From Candidatus Zixiibacteriota bacterium (lineage in GTDB: Bacteria > Zixibacteria > MSB-5A5 > RBG-16-43-9), in assembly GCA_029858245.1 (NCBI GenBank), contig JAOUFL010000143.1:1-6272 (forward strand): a stretch of DNA of 6,272 bases. The letters run 5' to 3'. The position numbers were made by a program, and so were the translations under genes. Of the stretch, positions 1 through 5,916 are shown one piece after another (position 1 is the first letter of the stretch; the number at the start of each line of letters is the position of its first letter). Below the pieces are notes generated by a model, which was given only the letters and a program-made list of their open reading frames with translations, ran no database searches and was not told where the DNA came from.

Positions 1-1
1 G

Positions 2-325
2 TGGGTTACGGTTTATCCCTCGATAAAAGAAGGCTGGGGACTAACTAATATAGAGGCAAATGCCTGTGGTACTCCTGCTATAGCCAGCGATGTACCTGGA
101 CTTAGAGAGTCTGTACTTCCGGGTAAGACCGGATTTCTATTCAAATATGGGCAGGTGAAGGAGTTGGCTGGTAAGATTGTAAAAGTTCTCACTGATGACG
201 GGTTGAGGGGTAGTTTTTCTAAAGAAGGTATATTGTGGGCAAATAATTTCAGCTGGCAAAAGGTGAGCGGGGAAGTAGAGGAATTGCTGGAGAAGGTTGT
301 CAGTGAAAGGCGATTAAAGCATTAA
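2..325 (+). CDS. Glycosyltransferase, GT4 family, C-terminal fragment (cut by left window edge)
   Basis: The frame is open from base 2 to a TAA at 323-325 and gives 107 residues; the start lies outside the window. The fragment matches the C-terminal half of a GT-B fold, GT4-type (Glycos_transf_1) glycosyltransferase. It shows YPSIKEGWGL then TNIEANACGTPAIASDVPG, with the family's E-x7-E pair at fragment residues E10 and E18, which binds the nucleotide sugar. After that come the usual GLRESV and GKTGFLF segments and a closing helical stretch with NNFSWQKV. Such enzymes are cytoplasmic or membrane-peripheral and transfer a sugar from a nucleotide-sugar donor to a growing glycan; donor and acceptor cannot be read from this piece. 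The next gene begins 39 bases downstream on the same strand, so the two are probably co-transcribed. Family assignment is firm; specificity is unknown. Confidence 0.92.
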   Translation, partial: WVTVYPSIKEGWGLTNIEANACGTPAIASDVPGLRESVLPGKTGFLFKYGQVKELAGKIVKVLTDDGLRGSFSKEGILWANNFSWQKVSGEVEELLEKVVSERRLKH

Positions 326-347
326 GTATTTTTAAGAACTCTTCTAC

Positions 348-359
348 GGAGAGAAGGGG
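348..359 (+). promoter_or_regulatory. Strong Shine-Dalgarno region for the GTG-started flippase-like gene
   Basis: Two purine-rich Shine-Dalgarno matches lie just upstream of the GTG at 365: GGAGAG at 348-353 (11 bases away) and AAGGGG at 354-359 (5 bases away). This is better ribosome-site material than precedes the GT2 or ATP-grasp genes here, and it supports GTG 365 as the true start. Confidence 0.7.
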
Positions 360-364
360 AAAAA

Positions 365-1366
365 GTGAAGAAAAAATTTTTAATCGGACTGTTAATAAGC
401 ATAGTCTTCTTATATTTGGCATTCAGGGGAGTGAACTATCGAATGCTATGGACTGCATTAACGGAGGTAAACTTCTTTTATCTTATTCTTTTTATGCTGG
501 CGGTAATTGTAATAATGTGGATTAGAGCTTACCGCTGGAAATTCATGGTTGATCCCTTGAAAAAAGCAGGAATCTATAGTCTTTTCTCCTCCACCATGAT
601 AGGATTTATGGCTAATAATGTGCTTCCGGTGAGACTGGGAGAACTGGTCAGAGCATATTCCCTGGGTACCAAGGAGAATATATCTAAAAGCGCTTCTTTC
701 GCAACTATTGTTACAGAAAGGGTTTTTGATGGATTTACCCTCCTTTTTATCCTCTGGCTAACATTGTTTCTTTTTCCCTTCTCTCACTCTCCAGAAAACG
801 TAGGGGAATTAATAAGGAAAGGTGCAAATTTTACTCTCGCAGCCAATATTCTGGTCTTCATAATTTTAATTATACTGGAGCTTAAACCTGATCCGGTTTT
901 AAATTTTTTCAAGAGGCTGTTGACGCTATTACCCAGAAAATATGCAGAAAAAGCTGAGAATGTTTTAGATAAATTTTCCAGCGGGGTAAGGATTTTCAGG
1001 GATGTTCCCCGGATGGGCTGGATTATGCTCTGGTCTTTAATCCTCTGGGTGCTCACAGGCATTAGTAATTATCTGGTTTTTTTGGCTTTTGATCTTCACC
1101 CTCCCCTGCAGGCTTCATTGATGCTGATGGTTATCGTGACCCTGGGGGTGGTCATTCCCTCTTCTCCGGGTTTTGTGGGTACGGTTCACTTTTTCACAGT
1201 CATAGCTTTAAGCCTTTATGGATATGGGAGGGACATCTCGGTTCCTTTTTCCATCGTCCTGCATGCAAGCCAATACGTCCCGGTTACACTTTTAGGTCTG
1301 GTTTATCTTAAACTGGAGCACTTATCCTTGAAGAGCATTGATAAAAAACTCAGGAAGGAAGGGTAG
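365..1366 (+). CDS. Flippase-like integral membrane protein (LPG-synthase TM region / UPF0104 family)
   Basis: This 333-residue protein starts with GTG at 365, supported by a strong ribosome site. It is highly hydrophobic, with about eight membrane segments (roughly residues 5-20, 36-53, 72-88, 122-140, 158-172, 216-242, 250-285 as two, 295-315) and a basic C-terminus. It carries hallmarks of the lysylphosphatidylglycerol-synthase TM-region family (PF03706-like, 'flippase-like domain'): R54/R57W after helix 2, NNVLPVRLGELVRA at 84-97, TERVFD at 117-122 and PSSPGFVGT at 265-273. The catalytic aminoacyl-transfer domain of true MprF is absent; the length fits the stand-alone membrane family. Members are common in polysaccharide and glycolipid loci and are thought to move lipids or lipid-linked sugars, though biochemical proof is sparse. 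It follows a GT4 gene by 39 bases, consistent with an operon. Family is firm; transport role is inferred. Confidence 0.9.
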   Translation: MKKKFLIGLLISIVFLYLAFRGVNYRMLWTALTEVNFFYLILFMLAVIVIMWIRAYRWKFMVDPLKKAGIYSLFSSTMIGFMANNVLPVRLGELVRAYSLGTKENISKSASFATIVTERVFDGFTLLFILWLTLFLFPFSHSPENVGELIRKGANFTLAANILVFIILIILELKPDPVLNFFKRLLTLLPRKYAEKAENVLDKFSSGVRIFRDVPRMGWIMLWSLILWVLTGISNYLVFLAFDLHPPLQASLMLMVIVTLGVVIPSSPGFVGTVHFFTVIALSLYGYGRDISVPFSIVLHASQYVPVTLLGLVYLKLEHLSLKSIDKKLRKEG

Positions 1367-1387
1367 CTTAAAAAAGAAGTGAAAAGT

Positions 1388-1423
1388 ATCAGAGACATTG
1401 ACCTATTCTGATGATATTTTCTT
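1388..1423 (+). terminator. Weak terminator-like inverted repeat after the flippase-like gene
   Basis: ATCAGA at 1388-1393 and TCTGAT at 1407-1412 form a 6-base-pair stem with a 13-base loop. It is followed by GATATTTTCTT, which contains a short T run. The stem is AT-rich and the loop long, so this would be an inefficient intrinsic terminator at best. Its support comes mainly from position: 22 bases after a stop codon and upstream of a promoter-like sequence. Confidence 0.25.
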
Positions 1424-1475
1424 AACATATTTCCAATATACTTTTTCATAATCAAAGCTACGGGTTTGTTTTTGG

Positions 1476-1503
1476 TTGACACAGGGAGTATTAAATTTAT
1501 ATT
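1476..1503 (+). promoter_or_regulatory. Sigma-70-type promoter upstream of the first GT2 gene
   Basis: A perfect -35 box TTGACA (1476-1481) is followed by a 16-base spacer and a -10 box TATATT (1498-1503, 5 of 6 to TATAAT). It lies in the 265-base non-coding gap between the flippase-like gene and the GT2 gene. Transcription would start near 1509-1511, leaving a leader of about 120 bases before the ATG at 1632. This is the best promoter match I see in the window and suggests the GT2 gene and the genes after it have their own transcription start. Confidence 0.55.
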
Positions 1504-1509
1504 AAGGCT

Positions 1510-1631
1510 GTAAGAGTGTTAATTAAAGGCATTTAAGCGAGCCTGGAGATAAAGTAAAAAGCCGAAAGGGCTGTAAGGAAATTGAAGAGATAAGAGGAAT
1601 TAAGGTTAAATTATCAAATGTGTGAAATCGG
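1510..1631 (+). other. Leader before the first GT2 gene, with small hairpins; no known riboswitch recognised
   Basis: If the promoter at 1476-1503 is used, this is the 5' untranslated leader. It contains AGGC (1527-1530) pairing with GCCT (1541-1544), and AGCC (1560-1563) pairing with GGCT (1569-1572) around a GAAAG loop, followed by a purine-rich stretch. The stems are only 4 base pairs. I compared it by eye with TPP, cobalamin, cyclic-di-GMP and fluoride riboswitch consensus cores and saw no match. No terminator or clear Shine-Dalgarno lies close to the ATG. I see no protein-coding gene in this stretch. Confidence 0.3.
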
Positions 1632-2315
1632 ATGAAACTCTCCATAATAATACCAGTTTATAATGAAAAGGGAACAATTCTTCAGATACTTGAAAAGATA
1701 ATGAAGCTCCCCCTGGATAAAGAAATACTGATAGTAGATGATTTTTCAACAGACGGTACCAGGGATGTTTTAAGGAATTACCCACAAGACAAAAACATAA
1801 GAATCATATTCCATGAGGAAAATAGCGGAAAGGGCTCAGCCATCAGAACGGCTCTTTCCTATGTGACTGGCGAAGTGGTGGTCATTCAGGATGCAGACTT
1901 AGAATATGACCCGGCTGATTTTCTAAATCTCTTGAAACCGATTTTAGAAGAAAAGGCTAAGGTAGTATATGGCTCAAGGCTGTTGAATTTCGACAATGAA
2001 AGATCTTATTTCAGGTATTTTATGGGAGGGAAGATTTTGACATTACTGACAAATTTATTGTACGGCTCTAAAATCACCGACGAACCCACCTGTTACAAGA
2101 TGTTTAAAACCGAGGTGATAAAAAGTCTTAACCTGAACTGCAAGAGGTTTGATTTCTGCCCCGAGGTTACTGCCAAGATTAGAAAGAAAGGTATAGAGAT
2201 CATGGAAGTGCCTATTCGGTATATACCCAGGAAAATAAAACAGGGTAAAAAGATAAGATGGAAAGACGGGGTGGAGGCAATCTGGACCTTATTAAAATAC
2301 AGATTCCGGGATTAA
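1632..2315 (+). CDS. GT2 glycosyltransferase, DPM1/polyprenyl-phosphate sugar synthase-like, soluble
   Basis: This 227-residue protein is a complete GT-A fold, GT2-family enzyme. From the N-terminus it shows MKLSIIIPVYNEKGT (1-15), LIVDDFSTDGT (33-43) for nucleotide binding, NSGKGSAIRTAL (64-75), and the metal-binding DXD as IQDADLEYDP (D87, D89). YGSRLLN (113-119) and FDFCPEVTAKIRKKGIEIMEVPIRYIPR (173-200) complete the pattern of dolichol/polyprenyl-phosphate mannose or glucose synthase-like proteins. It lacks the C-terminal membrane helices of GtrB/ArnC-type enzymes, so it is probably cytoplasmic or membrane-peripheral. The likely reaction is transfer of a sugar from UDP- or GDP-sugar to a polyprenyl phosphate, which could feed the membrane glycosyltransferase encoded next; that link is inference. 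The start is fixed by the family N-terminus, although the ribosome site is poor. Another GT2 role, such as direct glycan extension, is possible. Confidence 0.9.
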   Translation: MKLSIIIPVYNEKGTILQILEKIMKLPLDKEILIVDDFSTDGTRDVLRNYPQDKNIRIIFHEENSGKGSAIRTALSYVTGEVVVIQDADLEYDPADFLNLLKPILEEKAKVVYGSRLLNFDNERSYFRYFMGGKILTLLTNLLYGSKITDEPTCYKMFKTEVIKSLNLNCKRFDFCPEVTAKIRKKGIEIMEVPIRYIPRKIKQGKKIRWKDGVEAIWTLLKYRFRD

Positions 2316-2356
2316 AGAGCATATATGCACCACAGAGCCTTGAGTCAACCGAGGGT

Positions 2357-2436
2357 GATCTCTAAAACAATCTGCAATACTATTAGCAATAGATATTTGC
2401 ATAGATCGGAATTTTGCAGACCATAGTGGTCACTGC
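2357..2436. repeat. Intergenic inverted repeats that could fold into two hairpins
   Basis: The 164-base gap between the first GT2 gene and the PMT-like gene (2316-2479) holds no credible gene. It contains CTATT-AGC-AATAG at 2380-2392, extended by imperfect pairing of GCAATA (2374-2379) with TATTTGC (2394-2400) and by an outer pair GATCT (2357-2361) / AGATC (2403-2407). A second perfect repeat GACCA-TAG-TGGTC lies at 2419-2431, with possible outer pairing GCA (2416-2418) / TGC (2434-2436). Neither is followed by a T run, so they do not look like intrinsic terminators. They could be RNA structure or a protein-binding palindrome. A weak promoter-like pair TTGAGT (2340-2345), 17 bases, TAAAAC (2363-2368) overlaps the left end. 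Confidence 0.35.
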
Positions 2437-2479
2437 CTGTAATCAACACTGAGAAGAAATTAATTGAAGATTTGACAAG

Positions 2480-4795
2480 ATGGGTAAATCGAGTAAAAGA
2501 ACAGTACAAAAGGGAGAAATGAAAAAAAGGATGGGCAGAAGATTTTTTATTTTCACATTTTTTCAACAGGAATTTTTCAAGAGCAAGCTTTTTCATATCA
2601 TCCTTTTTCTGGTAATCTTTGGAATGGGGATTTTAAGCCGTTTCCTTTTTTTAAGTGCGGACCTTCCCCCGGTCTCCTGGAGTCAAGACCTGACTACAGA
2701 TGGTCCCCAGTATACTCTGTTCGCTCGTTCCGAAATCCTCACCGGGGATTTAGACCCTTATGGGCATTACCGTTTTTCTCTCTGGATATATTCGGCTTAT
2801 ACTTTTTTGGGTTACATTTTCTTTAAACTCTTTGGCCTGGGAAGGTTCCAGACGAATATGATCCCAGCCACCTTAAGTGTCCTGACCCTTCTTTTCTTTT
2901 ACCTTGCCGCTAAAAAATCCCTGGGTTTCACCAAAGCAATGCTGGCTACATTTTTTTTGAGTATCAATTTCGTGTTAATCGCCTACAGCAGAAATTCCTT
3001 TACCGAAATCTCAAGCATATTCTTCATAGTTTTGTGCTTGTTTTTTCTCACCTTTGGTCTGGAGAGGAAATGGCTTCTTCCTATGGCAGGTGCAAGCCAG
3101 GCATTAGCCATTTTCTTTTGTAAGGTTCTTTCGGCGTTTACCCTGGGTTCATCTTTTTTAGTTTTAGTTTTTGCGGGCTTTTTCAGTGTTACAGAGGGGA
3201 ACACAAAAGATTTACACCCTCGAAAATCAACTAAATATTTACCCTTTGTCCTCTTTTTTTCAGGATTTATGATTGTTTTTTTGATATGGTATTTTGCCAT
3301 CTATTATCCTGCCACCAGAAATATTACTGAATATGTCAGGGAGATGTCTGTAGGGCTGTACGGTTCTCCTGAGGGATTACACTCCTTGAAAAACTTTATT
3401 TACTGGTTTTTTACCTTTGGCGGGGTAAATTCAGTTTTTATAAGTTCACCCAAAATAGTAGGCACGGATCTTTTTTACAAGATGCCGGTTATTTTTGTAT
3501 TTGCGGTTATCTACATTTTATCCTTTTGGGGAAAACTCTTTTCATATAGTCCGGATAATCCCGGCACTAAACTCCTTACACAGCTTAAAAAAATCTCTCC
3601 CCTGGAGATGTTTTTAATCACCTGGCTTCTTTTCGGGTTTCTCTTTATGACACCCTGGAATTACCGCCCACTGCGTTATCAGACCTTATTGCTCGTTCCA
3701 CTTTGTGGTCTGGCGAGCTTTTCCCTTATAGATTTAGTCAAAAATACAAAAGCCAAAACAAGAAAAGTAAAAATCTGGTTCTGGGTTTTATTTATCGCCA
3801 TAACCATGCTTTTGGTTTTTCACCTTATTTCCTTTTTCATTAAATTCAGCAGGACCCAGATCTCCCTGGATTTGCTTTTGCTGATTTCCCTTCTGGGAGG
3901 GATAGTTATGGGACTGGCATTCTATTTCTGGACGAAGAAAGAAAAAGCTCCCCTCTCCTCGGGAGGAAAGGACATGAAAATATTATTTGTCGTTATAGCG
4001 ATAATTTTTTCTTTTTTGCTTCAGTTCGGCAAATTTTTTAATTTTAGTTCTCATCCTAAATATTCTTTAAAAGAAGCCTCTACGGAATTGGGTGAAATCC
4101 TTAGCGAGGATGCGGTTCTCTCCGGACCATATGGTCCTCCCTTGACGCTGGATAACAAGATAAATACGATCATTCACATGTTTGGCGTAGCCTATGTCGA
4201 TACCGCTTTGTTTTTGCGGTATCCCATCACTCATCTGGCTTTAGACCAGGGTGGGAACGCCTACCGGGCATTTAAAGATTATCCCGAGGTCATGAAAAAT
4301 GCAAAGCTGGTGACCTCTTATATTTTACGTAATACCCCAGTTGACATTTACCGAATTGCGGAGTGTACCGGTAATCCAGCAGCTAAAAACTACCGGCTTT
4401 CCGTTTTTGAAAGAGCCATAAAACTAAGGGAGGAAAACAAATTAGATTCTGCTGCGGTTGTATTGAATAAATTTATTCAACAGCACCCTCGCAGTTTTTC
4501 AGCATACCAGGGCTTAGCGGATATTTATCTAAGCAAAATGGAATCCGATACTCTAATGGTAAACCAATTGGAGTATCTGAATCAAGCTATACATTACCTT
4601 AATAAAACCTCAGAGGTTGACCCAAGCAATTTTTTGTTGCACCAGAAATTAGGAGTTTTATACATGAACTTATACCGGGTAGAACGGAATCGGTTCTATT
4701 GGAACAAAATGATTGATGAATGGGAAAAATCCCTTAAACTTTACCCGGAGAATAAACCATTGAGAACAGAGCTTCAAAGAATGAAAGGTTTCTAA
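2480..4795 (+). CDS. PMT/ArnT-like membrane glycosyltransferase (GT-C fold) with C-terminal TPR-like tail
   Basis: This 771-residue protein has about 11-13 membrane segments between residues 36 and 516. The first outer loop, after helix 1, carries SWSQDLTTDGPQYTLFAR (66-83); D70 or D74 is the likely catalytic acid of the PMT_2 / GT39-GT83 superfamily. RNSFTEISS (171-179) fits a second loop motif, and NYRPLRYQTLLLVPL (394-408) is the usual R-x-x-RY segment. Such enzymes use polyprenyl-phosphate sugars to glycosylate protein or lipid on the outer face. After the last helix (501-516) comes a soluble region with SLKEASTELGEILSEDAVLSG (529-549), then a helical TPR-like tail at about 640-771 (for example AYQGLADIYLSK and FLLHQKLGVLYMNLY). 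Such a tail is an addition to the basic family. Start choice is uncertain: ATG 2480 has a weak GAAGA site; ATG 2519 lies 2 bases after AGGGAG (too close), and ATG 2531 lies 14 bases after it (too far). An internal start at 3974 is listed separately. Confidence 0.88.
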   Translation: MGKSSKRTVQKGEMKKRMGRRFFIFTFFQQEFFKSKLFHIILFLVIFGMGILSRFLFLSADLPPVSWSQDLTTDGPQYTLFARSEILTGDLDPYGHYRFSLWIYSAYTFLGYIFFKLFGLGRFQTNMIPATLSVLTLLFFYLAAKKSLGFTKAMLATFFLSINFVLIAYSRNSFTEISSIFFIVLCLFFLTFGLERKWLLPMAGASQALAIFFCKVLSAFTLGSSFLVLVFAGFFSVTEGNTKDLHPRKSTKYLPFVLFFSGFMIVFLIWYFAIYYPATRNITEYVREMSVGLYGSPEGLHSLKNFIYWFFTFGGVNSVFISSPKIVGTDLFYKMPVIFVFAVIYILSFWGKLFSYSPDNPGTKLLTQLKKISPLEMFLITWLLFGFLFMTPWNYRPLRYQTLLLVPLCGLASFSLIDLVKNTKAKTRKVKIWFWVLFIAITMLLVFHLISFFIKFSRTQISLDLLLLISLLGGIVMGLAFYFWTKKEKAPLSSGGKDMKILFVVIAIIFSFLLQFGKFFNFSSHPKYSLKEASTELGEILSEDAVLSGPYGPPLTLDNKINTIIHMFGVAYVDTALFLRYPITHLALDQGGNAYRAFKDYPEVMKNAKLVTSYILRNTPVDIYRIAECTGNPAAKNYRLSVFERAIKLREENKLDSAAVVLNKFIQQHPRSFSAYQGLADIYLSKMESDTLMVNQLEYLNQAIHYLNKTSEVDPSNFLLHQKLGVLYMNLYRVERNRFYWNKMIDEWEKSLKLYPENKPLRTELQRMKGF
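3948..3976 (+). promoter_or_regulatory. Possible internal ribosome site and in-frame ATG inside the PMT-like gene
   Basis: GGAGG at 3962-3966, a perfect Shine-Dalgarno, is followed after 7 bases by ATG 3974-3976, which is in frame (M499). CTCCC (3948-3952) can pair with GGGAG (3961-3965) across an 8-base loop, so the site could be hidden until ribosomes translating the upstream part open it. Initiation here would give a 273-residue protein with one N-terminal membrane anchor (LFVVIAIIFSFLLQF), the soluble domain and the TPR-like tail. The site encodes a short cytoplasmic-type loop, APLSSGGKDMK, so the match could be chance Gly-Gly codons (GGA GGA). Confidence 0.35.
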
Positions 4796-4912
4796 TAGAC
4801 TTTTACGATTGAAACTCTCCGAAAAGAATAAAAAAGCCAATAACAAGTTTATCCTCGAGACCTTTTTCAGGATTTTGAGTTGATTTTTGGAACTTAAAGA
4901 GTATATTTGAAT
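4796..4912 (+). promoter_or_regulatory. Gap with a promoter-like pair abutting the second GT2 gene
   Basis: This 117-base gap has no gene and no clear terminator. TTGATT (4880-4885), a 16-base spacer and TATATT (4902-4907) form a sigma-70-like pair (4 of 6 and 5 of 6). The -10 box ends 5 bases before ATG 4913, so a transcript started here would be essentially leaderless. The only Shine-Dalgarno-like sequence is a weak AAAGAG at 4896-4901. Confidence 0.3.
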
Positions 4913-5848
4913 ATGCTTGAAAATATCAAAGGGAACAACTTTAGTATATCGGTGGTTGTGCCCGCTTATAATGAAGAAGAAAACCTACCTCCCCTGCTGG
5001 AAAATTTTGCCAGGATGTTTAAAGAATCCAGCTTAAACGGAGAGGTTATAATAGTTGATGATGGTTCCACAGATAAAACCTTAGAACTGGCTAAAAAGTT
5101 CGGGGGTAAATACAGTTTTTTAAAGGTCCTGAGTAATAAAACTCATCGGGGAGTTACGGCTGCCCTTCAAACCGGTTTCAAAAATGCAACCGGGGATGTT
5201 TATCTTTTCTGGCCCGCAGATCTTCAATATCTGCCTGAGGATATTCCCAAGCTTATCCAGAAGGTGAAAGAAGGGAATGATATAGTTACCGGCTGGAAAA
5301 AGGGAAGATACGGAATGAAGGCTTTTGTCTCCTTTTTCTATAATTTGTTATCCAGATATTTATTCAATGTTAAAGTGCATGACCTTAACTCGGTAAAAGC
5401 ATTCAGGAAAGAGGTTCTTAAGGAATTACCGTTAAGGAAGGACTGGCACAGGTATATGGTAGTTATGGCAGTAGAAAAGGGTTTTAAAATTGACGAGGTG
5501 AAAATCCCCCTTTACCCCCGTAAATATGGCAAATCTAAATTCGGCTTCTGGAGAATCCCGATTGGAGTTTTGGACCTGTTCAGCGTTAAATTTCAGATTT
5601 CCTTTATGCGTAAGCCGATGCTCTTTTTTGGCTCAATCGGTCTGGTATTATTGTTTATCGGGTTTCTGGCGGGTCTGGTAGCTTTGTATTTAAGGATTTT
5701 CCAGCATGAGGGCTTAAGACCGCTTTTATATCTGGTTATCCTCCTGATCCTCTCAGGCATCTCGCTTTTTGGCCTGGGCTTTTTAGCTGAATCCATCACC
5801 AATCTCAAACAGGATATCGAGGAGCTTAAGGACAAGTTCAAAGAATAG
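4913..5848 (+). CDS. GT2 glycosyltransferase with two C-terminal membrane helices (GtrB/ArnC/DPMS-like)
   Basis: Starting at ATG 4913 the protein has 311 residues; an in-frame TTG at 4907 would add two. The GT-A domain shows ISVVVPAYNEEENLPPLL (12-29), EVIIVDDGSTDKT (44-56), HRGVTAALQTGFKNATGDV (78-96) and a metal-site segment FWPADLQYLPEDIP (99-112). There the usual DXD reads P101-A102-D103, so the first Asp is missing. W178-HRYM (178-182) and VKIPLYPRKYGKSKFGFWR (196-214) are the typical acceptor-side motifs of polyprenyl-phosphate sugar synthases. Two hydrophobic helices follow (about 238-260 and 270-292), then a charged, coiled-coil-like tail (NLKQDIEELKDKFKE). It is expected in the cytoplasmic membrane, loading a sugar onto polyprenyl phosphate; the upstream PMT-like enzyme could be the consumer (inference). 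Family is firm; sugar is unknown, and the PAD site leaves metal binding to be tested. Confidence 0.9.
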   Translation: MLENIKGNNFSISVVVPAYNEEENLPPLLENFARMFKESSLNGEVIIVDDGSTDKTLELAKKFGGKYSFLKVLSNKTHRGVTAALQTGFKNATGDVYLFWPADLQYLPEDIPKLIQKVKEGNDIVTGWKKGRYGMKAFVSFFYNLLSRYLFNVKVHDLNSVKAFRKEVLKELPLRKDWHRYMVVMAVEKGFKIDEVKIPLYPRKYGKSKFGFWRIPIGVLDLFSVKFQISFMRKPMLFFGSIGLVLLFIGFLAGLVALYLRIFQHEGLRPLLYLVILLILSGISLFGLGFLAESITNLKQDIEELKDKFKE

Positions 5849-5916
5849 GATTTTCTTTATGATATCTGGCCTTCTCCAGGGCAGAACCAAAACTTAAAAT
5901 TCCAACTCAAGCTAAG
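5849..5916 (+). other. Short gap before the ATP-grasp gene
   Basis: Sixty-eight bases without a gene. CTGG (5866-5869) and CCAG (5876-5879) could form a 4-base-pair stem but no T run follows, so it is not a convincing terminator. The distance allows co-transcription of the second GT2 and the ATP-grasp gene. Confidence 0.3.

Noticed and set aside
784..1062. Minus-strand open frame of 92 codons inside the flippase-like gene
   Set aside because: Lies wholly antisense to a well-supported membrane-protein gene, and its translation has no recognisable domain; it is a shadow.
365..1366. Naming the flippase-like gene mprF
   Set aside because: It has only the membrane region; the soluble aminoacyl-phosphatidylglycerol synthase domain of MprF is absent.
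1527..1572. Leader hairpins as a known riboswitch
   Set aside because: No conserved core of the riboswitch classes I can recall was visible; stems are only 4 base pairs, so I list structure without naming a class.
2345..2596. Minus-strand open frame of 83 codons over the gap and the start of the PMT-like gene
   Set aside because: It partly occupies non-coding sequence, but its translation is low-complexity Phe/Ser/Lys/Leu-rich with no recognisable motif, and it overlaps the downstream gene's N-terminus.
2983..3300. Minus-strand open frame of 105 codons inside the PMT-like gene
   Set aside because: Antisense to membrane-segment codons, Lys-rich as expected from reversed Phe codons, no domain seen.
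2480..4795. Naming the PMT-like gene arnT or pmt
   Set aside because: Only superfamily-level motifs are visible, the first-loop acidic motif differs from ArnT, and the TPR-like tail is extra; no basis for a specific symbol.
5593..5841. Minus-strand open frame of 82 codons in the end of the second GT2 gene
   Set aside because: Antisense to the two C-terminal membrane helices; no recognisable motif.
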